A stretch of 64,000 bases of DNA from Fulvimonas soli (GTDB lineage Bacteria > Pseudomonadota > Gammaproteobacteria > Xanthomonadales > Rhodanobacteraceae): positions 310,001 through 374,000 of the forward strand of contig NZ_QGHC01000003.1 of NCBI RefSeq assembly GCF_003148905.1, read 5' to 3'. Positions 36,601-43,845 of this stretch are shown in pieces. The notes below the pieces were generated by a model. That model ran no database searches and was not told where the DNA came from. It worked only from the letters and a program-made list of their open reading frames with translations. The number at the start of each line of letters is the position of its first letter. The stretch's first letter is position 1. A program made the translations under genes and the position numbers.

Positions 36601-36985
36601 ACACCGTGACGCCTTCCAGGCTCTTGGCCTCGGCCGCCGCCGCGCCCATGGTCAGGTTGACCGCGGTGTCCTGCGCCAGCTGCAGGTAGACGTTGTGCTG
36701 CTCGCTCTGCGTCAGGCCCGCCTTGGAGACGGTCACGTCGAACGGGCCGCCCACGCGCAGGCCCTGTGCCGCATAGCGGCCGTTGGCGTCGGTCGCGGTG
36801 ACCTTGGTGGTGCCCGACGGCTCGTGCACGATCTGCACGGTGGCGCCGGCGACCGGCTGGCCGTTGGCGTCCAGGACGCGACCGCTGATCGAGGAAGAGG
36901 TGTCCTGGGCGATGGCGGGCGCCGCGACGGCCAACAATGACGCGATCGCAAACGGCAGGACCTTGGCGCGGATTCGGCTATTCAT
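33674..36985 (-). CDS. TonB-dependent outer-membrane receptor, Oar-like
   Basis: About 1,103 residues. A signal peptide ends near PAIAQ. A carboxypeptidase-regulatory-like domain (SGRVLDANGQPVAGATVQIV) is followed by a plug with GVTVSANALSQVF, GRSIQNIVRLDPRVVISD, GLGATVNAVTKSGTN and FHGSVYYAFQNQNM. The very large barrel ends SVLLTVKYTF with the terminal Phe needed for BAM recognition. This is the Oar subtype described from myxobacteria and abundant in Lysobacterales; ligands are usually unknown, with proteins/peptides suggested. It is unrelated in detail to the receptor at 14491, so not a recent duplicate. Start MNSRIRAKV with AGGGGG upstream. Confidence 0.93.
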   Translation of the reverse strand: MNSRIRAKVLPFAIASLLAVAAPAIAQDTSSSISGRVLDANGQPVAGATVQIVHEPSGTTKVTATDANGRYAAQGLRVGGPFDVTVSKAGLTQSEQHNVYLQLAQDTAVNLTMGAAAAEAKSLEGVTVSANALSQVFTPDNKGIATNVSRREIESTPTPGRSIQNIVRLDPRVVISDRERGEISAVGQNSRYNNITVDSVSANDPFGLNANGLPTLGTPISQDTIEEYNISTANYDVATRRGLGATVNAVTKSGTNDFHGSVYYAFQNQNMIGKNQSDAKYQGFDRQWTGGATVGGPIIKDKLFFFAAVEKSVQVGSGSPYGPEDSGAGSPIADLTSAQVQQIRDAAKAVGITQDLGSVGGGNSNLEDKRYLGKIDWNITDNHRASFTYSETKETKPIITGSTTKLVLSSGWYKTAVDNKSYALHFYDDWSDSFSTDTTVSYADFDQNRGPYNGVDMPDITVYPEQYGGPAVEFGTEYSSQANVLKVKTLNFAWAGTYYAGDHTIKGGFDFERDKYYNLFLQNAFGSYTFEDGNGNTGLQNFLNGYYYQYYYYRPADGLSLSDVAANYKINQWGVFLQDTWQVTNNLSVQYGVRVDIPLMDDKPLYNATFALPAGVNAQGVATGGYGRSNQTTINGNRVVQPRMSFNYNFDTEHMTQLRGGAGLFIANPPGVWIGNIFSNSGVTQTQYVCGTTSKSCSSANTPFSPDAHNQNDGVAGAGKMTVNTVEPGFRMPSAWKFTLGFDKELPWWGLIATVDYEHIKQRDAIWYQHLNLGAPNGVLPDGRYSYYKLPDSNPKATGQVTRVNANPAFNDVINLANTSRGKADSLALSLKKPFSDDWSGMVGFTWSRSTEVNPGTSSVALSNWRYNYVTNPNENVASTSNYSIPKRVIASLTWQHRFFGDYATSASIFYDGHSAAPYSWSFGNDANGDGYVNDLVYVPRQGEVEFRPGTDPKLIQEFYDYIQHNDYLKDRQGEIAGRNGDRAGWINQIDLSFSQEIPGIFKGNKGVIKLDVYNFTNLLNKKWGIEKRETFPGGRALADFYGVDPATGKYIYDITCGGKTTSCSTYINKAGNYSPQAVPVYINNNDDLMQRWSVLLTVKYTF

Positions 36986-37278
36986 TCTGAGGTGCCCCCT
37001 TGGGCTCGCAACGATGAAAATGGCTAGCAAAAACAACGGCGTAGCCGCTTGGCGCAATCGAGCCAGGCGGCGATCGCAGATGGATTGTTTTCCCCGGTGG
37101 ATCTTAGGTGTCCGCAACGTCTAGCGACGGGGCCACCCCGTCCGCCAAATAGTTGTTAAACGAACTTTAACGGTATTGTATGACACTTTTGTAACGCTGG
37201 CACGTCAAAACATTCATCCGAGTATTGCCGCACCGCAGCGAGCCTCCCAGGCGCTCCCTGGCGGCGCACCGCCCAGCC
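36986..37278. other. AT-rich leader of the second TonB-receptor gene
   Basis: No gene is visible. Positions 37145-37215 are clearly AT-richer than their surroundings and include, on the minus strand, TACAAT (37180-37175) as a possible -10 without a convincing -35 partner, and TTGACG further upstream. This suggests a receptor transcript with a leader of over 150 bases. Confidence 0.4.
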
Positions 37279-39000
37279 TCAGGCCGGCGCGGCCTTGCCC
37301 AGATAGCGCGCCCGCTTGGCCGGCCTGAGGCTGGCCAGGTCGAGCATGACCAGGCCGTCCACGCAGCCGGAAAAGCCGGGGTCCTCGCCGAAATCGAGGA
37401 ACTGCACCCCCTCCGGCTCGACCAGGTCCACGTACTGCCGGTAGAGCACCGGCATGCTGACGCCCAGCGCGTCCAGGTGGTGCTTGAGCTTGCCGAGCCC
37501 GGCCGCCGGATCGAGGCCATCCAGCGCCTGCCGCACCAGCCCGACCACCGCCGGCGACACCACGAAGGGCTGGCGCGCCGCCGCCAGGCCCGGCGCGCCG
37601 AAATAGTGCTGGTGCGCCGCCGCGATCCACTCACGCGCCTCGCGCGGCAGGCTCACCGACATGCTCACCGGGCCGAACAGGTAGCGCAGTTCCGGATGCC
37701 GCTGCAGGTACAGGCCGATGCCCTGCCACAGCTGGTCCAGCGCGCGCGAGCGCCAGTACGCCGGCGCGATGAAGCTGCGCCCCAGCTCCAGGCCCTGGGT
37801 CAGGCGCGACTCCAGCGCGGGCGAATAGTTGAACAGGCTGGAGGTGTACAGCCCGGCCATGCCGCGCTCGGCGATGATCCGGCCGCCGTGGCCGAAGCGG
37901 TAGGCGCCGACGATGCGCAGCGCCTTCGGGTCCCACAGCACCAGATGCTCGTAATGCGGATCGTAGGCGTCCAGGTCGCGCCGCGCGCCCGTGCCCTCGC
38001 CCACCTTGCGGAAGGTCAGCTCGCGCAGGCGGCCGATCTCGCGCAGCACCGCGCCGTCCACCGGCCCCATGAAAAGGTAGGCCTGCTTGCCGTCGGCCAG
38101 GTCGGCCAGCTTCTCGCCCTGCGCCTGCAGCTCGGCGGCGACGCGGTCGGCCGGCTCGGGATGCGCCAGCGGCGCCTGGCCGCCGAAGATCAGCCCGCGG
38201 TGCCGGCCGACCCGGTAGACGTGCCGGCGCATCAGCGCCGCCGCGCGCACGGTGGAGCCGCCGCTGCGCTGCGCCAGCTCGTCCACGCCGATCAGCGGTC
38301 CCACGCTGAAGCCGATCCGCCGGGTTGCCGGCGAGGCGGCCTCGCGCGGCAGCATCGCCGTGCTGAGCGGCTTGGCCAGCATCGACAGGCCGTAGAACAT
38401 GGCCGAATTGCGCGCGGCGATGTGCACCGGCAGCACCGGCGCCTTGCTGCGCAGCGCCAGCCGGGCGAAGCCGTCGGACCAGCGCCCGTCGCGCACGCCG
38501 CCCGGGCCCATGCGCGAGACCTCGCCGGCGGGGAAGACGATCACCGCCTCGCCGTTGTCCAGCGCGCGGAAGACGTCGCGCAGGCGCGAGGCCGCGCCCT
38601 TGCCGAACACGTCCACCGCCAGCAGCAGCCGCTTCAGCTGCGGGATGCCGGCCAGCCAGTCGTTGCCGAGGATGCGCACGTCGCTGCGCACCGAGCCGAC
38701 CAGGTTCAGCAGGGCCAGCGCGTCCACCATGCCCAGCGGATGGTTGGCGACCACCAGCACCGCGCCTTCGGCCGGGATGTTCTCGCGCTCGCGCAGGTTG
38801 AGCTGGCAGCTGATGCCGAGCACGTCCAGCGCGCGCTCGACGAACTCGAAGCCCTCGAACTGGCTGACCTTGGCGAAGACCTCGTTGAAGCCCGCCTCGT
38901 CGGCCAGCTTGCCCAGCATGCCGGCCACCGGCCGGCGGATCCTGGGATGTTGCGCGAGCCAGGGCAGACGCTCGGTTAGGGTCCGTTCGACGCTGAGCAT
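37279..39000 (-). CDS. OlsF-like bifunctional acyltransferase (PlsC-like plus GNAT-like domains)
   Basis: 573 residues. The N-terminal half (about 60-270) is a lysophospholipid-type O-acyltransferase with the catalytic NHPLGMVD, FPAGEVSRMG and VLPVHI motifs. The C-terminal half (about 310-565) is an N-acyltransferase of the OlsB/GNAT type (LRELTFRKVGEGTGARRDLDAYDPHYEHLVLWD, seen as separate blocks; RSFIAPAYWRSRALDQLW). Such fusions are known as OlsF and make ornithine lipids: the GNAT-like part acylates ornithine and the PlsC-like part adds the second acyl chain. Acting at the inner membrane; product assignment is inference from domain order. No operon partner is evident. Confidence 0.82.
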   Translation of the reverse strand: MLSVERTLTERLPWLAQHPRIRRPVAGMLGKLADEAGFNEVFAKVSQFEGFEFVERALDVLGISCQLNLRERENIPAEGAVLVVANHPLGMVDALALLNLVGSVRSDVRILGNDWLAGIPQLKRLLLAVDVFGKGAASRLRDVFRALDNGEAVIVFPAGEVSRMGPGGVRDGRWSDGFARLALRSKAPVLPVHIAARNSAMFYGLSMLAKPLSTAMLPREAASPATRRIGFSVGPLIGVDELAQRSGGSTVRAAALMRRHVYRVGRHRGLIFGGQAPLAHPEPADRVAAELQAQGEKLADLADGKQAYLFMGPVDGAVLREIGRLRELTFRKVGEGTGARRDLDAYDPHYEHLVLWDPKALRIVGAYRFGHGGRIIAERGMAGLYTSSLFNYSPALESRLTQGLELGRSFIAPAYWRSRALDQLWQGIGLYLQRHPELRYLFGPVSMSVSLPREAREWIAAAHQHYFGAPGLAAARQPFVVSPAVVGLVRQALDGLDPAAGLGKLKHHLDALGVSMPVLYRQYVDLVEPEGVQFLDFGEDPGFSGCVDGLVMLDLASLRPAKRARYLGKAAPA

Positions 39001-39080
39001 GACCGTCGCTCCTCAAGTTTCGCCCATGCTGGAGGGCAAGTATGACAGCCGGGTGATGCGCCGGGGACGCCTGCGGCGTT

Positions 39081-39689
39081 TCAAACCTCCATGTGCAGGA
39101 AGGCCGCCACGCCGCCCATGAACATCTGCACCGACAGCGCGATCAGCAGCATGCCCATCACCCGCTCCAGCGCGGTCAGCACGCTCTCGCCCAGCCAGCG
39201 GAACAGGTAGGTGGAGCTGAGCAGGATCACCGAGGTGGCCAGCCAGGCCAGCAGCAGCGCCGTGGCCCAGTCGGCGGTGCGGCCGGGCTGGGTGTTGGTG
39301 AGCAGCAGCAGCGCGGCCATCGCCGACGGGCCGGCCACGCCGGGGATCGCCATCGGCACGATGAACGGCTCGCCCTCGCCCGCCTTGCCGAAGATGCCTC
39401 CCTCGGCCGGCGGGAACACCATGCGGATGCCGATCAGGAACAGCACGATGCCGCCGGCGATGCTGATCGACTCCTGCCTGAGCTGCAGCAGCCGCAGGAT
39501 GTGCTGGCCGCCGACCAGGAAGCCCATCAGCACGGCCAGCGCGATCAGGAGCTCGCGCACCAGCACCACGCGCCGGCGCTTGGGCGGCACGTCCTTGAGC
39601 AGGCTGAGGAACAGCGGCACGTTGCCCAGCGGGTCCATGATGAGGAACAGCAGGATGCCCGCCGAGAGCGTGGTCATCTGGGTTTCCAT
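39081..39689 (-). CDS. MarC/UPF0056-family integral membrane protein
   Basis: 202-residue inner-membrane protein with six predicted helices. Family marks include LIMDPLGNVPLFLSLL in the first helix, PFIVPMAIPGVAGPSAMA in the middle and GESVLTALERVMGMLLIALSVQM in the last third. MarC-family function is unresolved; the early link to multiple antibiotic resistance was not supported. GGGGGG precedes the first ATG; a second in-frame ATG at 39677 is possible. It lies between the SDR-grxD pair (38 bases upstream) and the OlsF-like gene on the same strand. Confidence 0.9.
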   Translation of the reverse strand: METQMTTLSAGILLFLIMDPLGNVPLFLSLLKDVPPKRRRVVLVRELLIALAVLMGFLVGGQHILRLLQLRQESISIAGGIVLFLIGIRMVFPPAEGGIFGKAGEGEPFIVPMAIPGVAGPSAMAALLLLTNTQPGRTADWATALLLAWLATSVILLSSTYLFRWLGESVLTALERVMGMLLIALSVQMFMGGVAAFLHMEV

Positions 39690-39727
39690 CCGTCCCCCCG
39701 TCGGTCGTGGCGAAGGCCCATGCGGCG

Positions 39728-40495
39728 TCAGGCCGGGCGCAGGTCGAGCGCGGCGCCGCGCGCCGCGGCGCCGTCCGGGCCGAGCAGGTAAACCGCCGCC
39801 TGCGCCGCCGCGTCCGGCAGCGGCTGGCGCTGGGTGTCCTCGCCGAAATAGGCCTCGCGCCGCAGCGTGGTGCGCATCGGCCCGGGCAGCAGCGCGTGCG
39901 CGCGCAGCGGGCCGCGCTCGGTCTCCTGGTGCAGGATCTCCACGTAGCGCTCCAGCGCCGCCTTGGACACGCCGTAGCCGCCCCAGTGCGCGCGGTTGAC
40001 CAGTTCCGGATCGTCCAGCACGGCGACCACCGCGCTGTCCGGCGCCCGGGTCAGCAGCGGCAGGCAGGCCTGGGTGAGCGCGAACGGCGCGGACACGTTG
40101 ACGTGCAGCGCGCGCAGCCAGGCGTCCGGCTTGTGCACCGCCAGCGGGGTCAGGCCGCCGAAGCTCGCCGCCGCGTGCACGATGCCGTCCAGCCGGCCCA
40201 GGTCGCGCTCGATGCCGTCGGCCAGCGCCTCGTAGTCGCGCGGGGTGGCCGCTTCCAGGTCGAGCGGGTGGATCACCGGCTCGGGCAGGCCCTCGGCCAG
40301 CATGGCGTCGTAGAGCTGCTCCAGCTGCCGCTTGCGGCGGCCGCTGATCACCACGGTGGCGCCCGCGCGCGCGGCGGCGCGCGCCGTCGCGGCGCCGAGG
40401 CCGCCGTAGGCGCCGGTGACCAGCACCACGCGGGCGGCCAGGGTGTCGGCGGCAGGCGTCCATCCCTGCGGCAGGCGGACCCGCGGCAGCGTCAT
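39728..40495 (-). CDS. Short-chain dehydrogenase/reductase, YciK-like, with atypical catalytic Ser position
   Basis: 255-residue Rossmann enzyme resembling E. coli YciK along its length. NAD(P)-binding TGAYGGLG, the structural HAAASFGG block (usual NNAG), and the catalytic pair in YGVSK are present. The Ser expected 13 residues before the catalytic Tyr is replaced by Asp (VAVLDDPELVNRAHWGGY), so normal oxidoreductase chemistry is in doubt. The ATG overlaps the grxD stop by four bases, so the two are translationally coupled. The substrate is unknown. Confidence 0.85.
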   Translation of the reverse strand: MTLPRVRLPQGWTPAADTLAARVVLVTGAYGGLGAATARAAARAGATVVISGRRKRQLEQLYDAMLAEGLPEPVIHPLDLEAATPRDYEALADGIERDLGRLDGIVHAAASFGGLTPLAVHKPDAWLRALHVNVSAPFALTQACLPLLTRAPDSAVVAVLDDPELVNRAHWGGYGVSKAALERYVEILHQETERGPLRAHALLPGPMRTTLRREAYFGEDTQRQPLPDAAAQAAVYLLGPDGAAARGAALDLRPA

Positions 40496-40818
40496 GCCTG
40501 CGCCGCCCCGGCCACGTCGGCCGCCATGCGCGCCAGCTCGCCGGAGGCCTTGAGGTCCTCCACGATGTCGCAGCCGCCGATCAGCTCGCCGTGGATGAAC
40601 AGCTGCGGGAAGGTCGGCCAGTTGGCGAAATGCGGCAGCGCGGCGCGCACTTCCGGGTCGGCCAGCACGTTCACCGCGTGGAACGTCGCGCCCGCGTCCT
40701 TCAGCGCCTGCGCCGCGCGCGCGGAGAAGCCGCACATCGGAAACTGCGGCGTGCCCTTCATGAAGAGCACGATGGGGTGCCCGGCGAGCACCGCCTTGAT
40801 TCGCTCGTTGACGTCCAT
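40492..40818 (-). CDS. grxD: Monothiol glutaredoxin (CGFS type)
   Basis: 108-residue thioredoxin-fold protein that carries and hands over [2Fe-2S] clusters. The monothiol active site is CGFS, Cys29, in KGTPQFPMCGFS; the glutathione-binding WPTFPQLFIHGELIGGCDI region follows. Length and motifs equal E. coli GrxD. It overlaps the downstream SDR by four bases and is divergent from sodB, a juxtaposition of two iron-linked stress genes that is common in gammaproteobacteria. Confidence 0.96.
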   Translation of the reverse strand: MDVNERIKAVLAGHPIVLFMKGTPQFPMCGFSARAAQALKDAGATFHAVNVLADPEVRAALPHFANWPTFPQLFIHGELIGGCDIVEDLKASGELARMAADVAGAAQA

Positions 40819-40930
40819 AACTCGGAATTGACCACTACAATGCGGAACGGTCAGTAGTGTATCAGCCGAACCGCGGCCGCCCGGCCGCGCGGCATGGTTT
40901 TCCTCCCAGCCAAACGCCCAGGAGTGACTC

Positions 40931-41509
40931 ATGGCGATCGAACTTCCCCCGCTGCCCTACGAAAAGAACGCGCTCGAACCGCACATCTCCGCCGAGACGC
41001 TGGAATACCACTACGGCAAGCACCACCAGGCCTACGTCACCAACCTCAACAACCTGATCAAGGGCACCGAGTTCGAGGGCGCGGCGCTGGAGGACATCAT
41101 CAGGAAGTCCTCCGGCGGCGTGTTCAACAACGCCGCGCAGGTCTGGAACCACACCTTCTACTGGCACTCGCTGAGCCCGAACGGCGGCGGCGCGCCGGGC
41201 GGCAAGCTGGCCGACGCCATCACCAAGGCGTTCGGCTCGGTCGACAAGTTCAAGGAAGAGTTCAGCAAGTCCGCGGTGGGCAACTTCGGCTCCGGCTGGA
41301 CCTGGCTGGTGCAGCGGCCGGACGGCTCGCTCGGCATCGTCAACACCTCCAACGCGGCCACGCCGATCACCGGCAGCGACAAGCCGCTGCTGACCTGCGA
41401 CGTGTGGGAGCACGCCTACTACATCGACTACCGCAACGCCCGCCCGAAGTACATCGAGGCGTTCTGGAACCTGGTCAACTGGGACTTCGCGGCGAAGAAC
41501 CTGGCCTGA
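40931..41509 (+). CDS. sodB: Superoxide dismutase, Fe type
   Basis: 192 residues, as in E. coli SodB. Metal ligands fall at His27 (LEYHYGKHH), His74 (WNHTFYW), Asp157 and His161 (DVWEHAYY), matching the E. coli numbering exactly. The [20 protein letters not shown] stretch with Gln in the second shell favours iron over manganese. Cytoplasmic; no signal peptide. AGGAG lies eight bases upstream of the ATG. An intrinsic terminator follows directly. Confidence 0.98.
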   Translation: MAIELPPLPYEKNALEPHISAETLEYHYGKHHQAYVTNLNNLIKGTEFEGAALEDIIRKSSGGVFNNAAQVWNHTFYWHSLSPNGGGAPGGKLADAITKAFGSVDKFKEEFSKSAVGNFGSGWTWLVQRPDGSLGIVNTSNAATPITGSDKPLLTCDVWEHAYYIDYRNARPKYIEAFWNLVNWDFAAKNLA

Positions 41510-41534
41510 GCCGGCCTGGTGCGGAAACGAAAAG

Positions 41535-41559
41535 CCCCGGAGCGATCCGGGGGTCTTTT
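41535..41559 (+). terminator. Intrinsic terminator of sodB
   Basis: 7-bp stem CCCCGGA / TCCGGGG with a GCGA loop, followed by GTCTTTTC, 25 bases after the sodB stop codon. Confidence 0.88.
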
Positions 41560-41614
41560 CATGGGGCCGCGTGGGCCTGGATGCTCGTGCCATCGATCCT
41601 TTGAATGCCAAGTG

Positions 41615-41683
41615 CCATCGCGGCCGCAGGCCGCTCCCGCAGGATCGCGGCAAGCCTTTGGGAGCGGCCCGCGGCCGCGATGG
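41615..41683. repeat. REPIN-like palindromic repeat
   Basis: Arms CCATCGCGGCCGC... (41615-41638) and ...GCGGCCGCGATGG (41660-41683) with the shared GGGAGCGGCC core. It lies between convergent sodB and purK, ten bases from the purK stop. Same family as 5517, 9895 and 52879. Confidence 0.8.
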
Positions 41684-41692
41684 CCATGCGAT

Positions 41693-42850
41693 TCAGCGGC
41701 CGAGCAACGCCAGCGCCGGCGCCGCCTGCGCCCCGCGTCCCAGCGCCGCGGCCAGCGTGCCGGCCCGCGCCGCCAGCGCCGCGGCATCGCCCGCGCACAC
41801 CGTGGCATGCCCCACCTTGCGGCCGGCGCGCGCCTGCTTGCCGTAGTCGTGCCAGTGCGCGTCGACGGTCCGCAGCACCGGCGCCGCGTCCGGCAGCGCA
41901 CCGATCCAGTTGAACATCAGCGACAGGCCGCGCGCGGCGGTGTCGCCCAGCGGCAGGCCCAGCACGCTGCGCACGTGGTTCTCGAACTGGCTGGTCACCG
42001 CGCCCTCGATGCTCCAGTGGCCGGAGTTGTGCACGCGCGGCGCCATCTCGTTGCCGAGCAGCACGCCGTCCCTCACGAACAGCTCCAGCGCGAACACGCC
42101 CACGTAGTCCAGCCGCTCGGCCAGCGTGCGCGCCAGCTCGGTGGCGCGCGCCTGCAGTTCGCCCACGTCCGGCGCCGGCGCCAGGCTCAGGCTGAGCACG
42201 CCGTCGCTGTGCCAGTTGCGGGTCAGCGGCCAGGTGCGGAAGTCGCCGTCGCGGCCGCGCACGGCCAGCACCGACAGCTCGCGCTCGAACGGCACGAAGG
42301 CTTCCAGGATCAGCCCGTGCTGGCGCGCCGGGGCGCCCAGCTCGGCCCAGGCGGCGTCGGCGTCGGCCGCGCTGCGCAGGCGGAACTGGCCCTTGCCGTC
42401 GTAGCCCAGCCGGCGCGTCTTGAGGATCGCCGGCGCGCCGACCTCGGCCAGCGCGCGGTCGAGGTCCTCGCGCGTGTCCACCGCCACGAAGGCGGGCGTG
42501 TCCAGGCCGCATGCGCGGAACAGGGTCTTCTCGGCCAGCCGGTCCTGCGCCACCGCCAGCGCGCGCGGGTTGGGGAACACCGCCACCCGCTCGGCCAGCC
42601 GCTGCGCGGTCTCGGCCGGCACGTTCTCGAAATCGAAGGTGACCACGTCCACTTCCGCGGCGAAGCGCTCCAGCGCGGCGTAGTCGGTCCAGTCGGCCTG
42701 GAGCAGCGGCGCCACCTGGCCGGCGCAGGCGTCGGCGGCGCTGTCCACCACCAGCGTCTTCACGCCCAGCGGCGCGGCGGCCAGCGCCAGCATGCGCGCC
42801 AGCTGGCCGCCGCCGAGGATGCCCAGCACGGGTTGGCGCCGGGTGCTCAC
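41693..42850 (-). CDS. purK: N5-carboxyaminoimidazole ribonucleotide synthase
   Basis: 385-residue ATP-grasp enzyme of purine synthesis making N5-CAIR from AIR, bicarbonate and ATP; PurE then uses it. [17 protein letters not shown] at the N-terminus, [37 protein letters not shown] and [17 protein letters not shown] are all typical. Start is a GTG that overlaps the purE stop (GTGA), which fixes it; no ATG fits. The C-terminus is Ala/Gly-rich. The convergent sodB terminator and a REPIN-like repeat lie downstream. Confidence 0.97.
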   Translation of the reverse strand: MSTRRQPVLGILGGGQLARMLALAAAPLGVKTLVVDSAADACAGQVAPLLQADWTDYAALERFAAEVDVVTFDFENVPAETAQRLAERVAVFPNPRALAVAQDRLAEKTLFRACGLDTPAFVAVDTREDLDRALAEVGAPAILKTRRLGYDGKGQFRLRSAADADAAWAELGAPARQHGLILEAFVPFERELSVLAVRGRDGDFRTWPLTRNWHSDGVLSLSLAPAPDVGELQARATELARTLAERLDYVGVFALELFVRDGVLLGNEMAPRVHNSGHWSIEGAVTSQFENHVRSVLGLPLGDTAARGLSLMFNWIGALPDAAPVLRTVDAHWHDYGKQARAGRKVGHATVCAGDAAALAARAGTLAAALGRGAQAAPALALLGR

Positions 42851-43347
42851 GCGCGCGGGTCCGGCTGGTCGAGGACGGCCCGGGTCTGCCTCGCGCGGTA
42901 GGCGTCCAGCGCGGCGGCGATGGCCGGGTCGTGCAGCGCCAGCACCGCGGCGGCGAGCAGGCCCGCGTTCACGGCGCCGGCGCGGCCGATCGCCAGCGCG
43001 CCGACCGGGACGCCGGCCGGCATCTGCGCGATCGAGAGCAGCGAGTCCATGCCGTTGAGCGCCTTGGACTGCACCGGCACGCCGAACACCGGCAGCCGGG
43101 TCTTGGCCGCCAGCATGCCCGGCAGGTGCGCCGCGCCGCCGGCGCCGGCGACGATCACCTGGATGCCGCGCCCGGGCGCCTGCTCGGCGTACTCGAACAG
43201 CAGGTCGGGCGTGCGGTGCGCGGACACCACCCGCACCTCGTGCGGCACGCCCAGTTCGGCGAGCACGCCGGCGGCGTGCTCCATGGTCTCCCAGTCGGAA
43301 CGGGAACCCATCACCACGCCCACGCGCGGATCGGCTGCTGAAGTCAT
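42847..43347 (-). CDS. purE: N5-carboxyaminoimidazole ribonucleotide mutase
   Basis: 166-residue class-I PurE, converting N5-CAIR to [16 protein letters not shown] carries the phosphate-binding GSx[10 protein letters not shown] has the active-site histidine region, and [17 protein letters not shown] and [18 protein letters not shown] are diagnostic. It is the first gene of the purEK operon, overlapping purK by four bases. The promoter must lie between it and the divergent Trm112-like gene; no PurR operator was recognised. Confidence 0.98.
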   Translation of the reverse strand: MTSAADPRVGVVMGSRSDWETMEHAAGVLAELGVPHEVRVVSAHRTPDLLFEYAEQAPGRGIQVIVAGAGGAAHLPGMLAAKTRLPVFGVPVQSKALNGMDSLLSIAQMPAGVPVGALAIGRAGAVNAGLLAAAVLALHDPAIAAALDAYRARQTRAVLDQPDPRA

Positions 43348-43413
43348 GGTCCGGCCATCCCAAAAGGGCTATTGTACGGGCTTCCCCCCGCCGGCACGAC
43401 CACTTCCGGAACC

Positions 43414-43686
43414 ATGGACAAGCGCCTGCTCGACATCCTCTGCTGCCCGGTGAGCAAGACCCCGGTGCGCCTGCTCGGCAAGAACGAGCTGGACGCGCTC
43501 AACGCCGCCATCGACCGTGGCCAGGTCGCCACCGTCGCCGGCGCCACGGTGGAGCGCCGCCTGGCCGAGGGACTGATCACGGTGGACGGCAAGGTGATCT
43601 ACCGGATCGACGACGGCATCCCGGTGATGCTGCCCGAGGAAGGCATCGGCACCCTGCAGCTGGACGATTTCCCGCGCGCCGCCTGA
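43414..43686 (+). CDS. Trm112/YcaR-family small protein
   Basis: 90-residue protein with LLDILCCPVSKTPVRLL at the N-terminus, a hydrophilic middle, and the family end GKVIYRIDDGIPVMLPEE. Length exceeds E. coli YcaR (60) because of an insert of about 25 residues between the two conserved blocks. Eukaryotic and archaeal Trm112 activate methyltransferases; the bacterial role is not established. Divergent from purEK. CCGGA precedes the ATG. Confidence 0.88.
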   Translation: MDKRLLDILCCPVSKTPVRLLGKNELDALNAAIDRGQVATVAGATVERRLAEGLITVDGKVIYRIDDGIPVMLPEEGIGTLQLDDFPRAA

Positions 43687-43845
43687 TCCCGGCGGCAAGC
43701 GCCCGCCGCGCAAGCCTTTTCCGCCGCCGCCCGGCGCCCGCCGCGGCCCGCCCGCGCATGACAGGAAAGCCGGATTTGGCTATCGTCTGCACTGGACGGC
43801 CCGCGCGGCCATTGCGAGCAGACGGCACACTTCAGGGGTGTGGCT

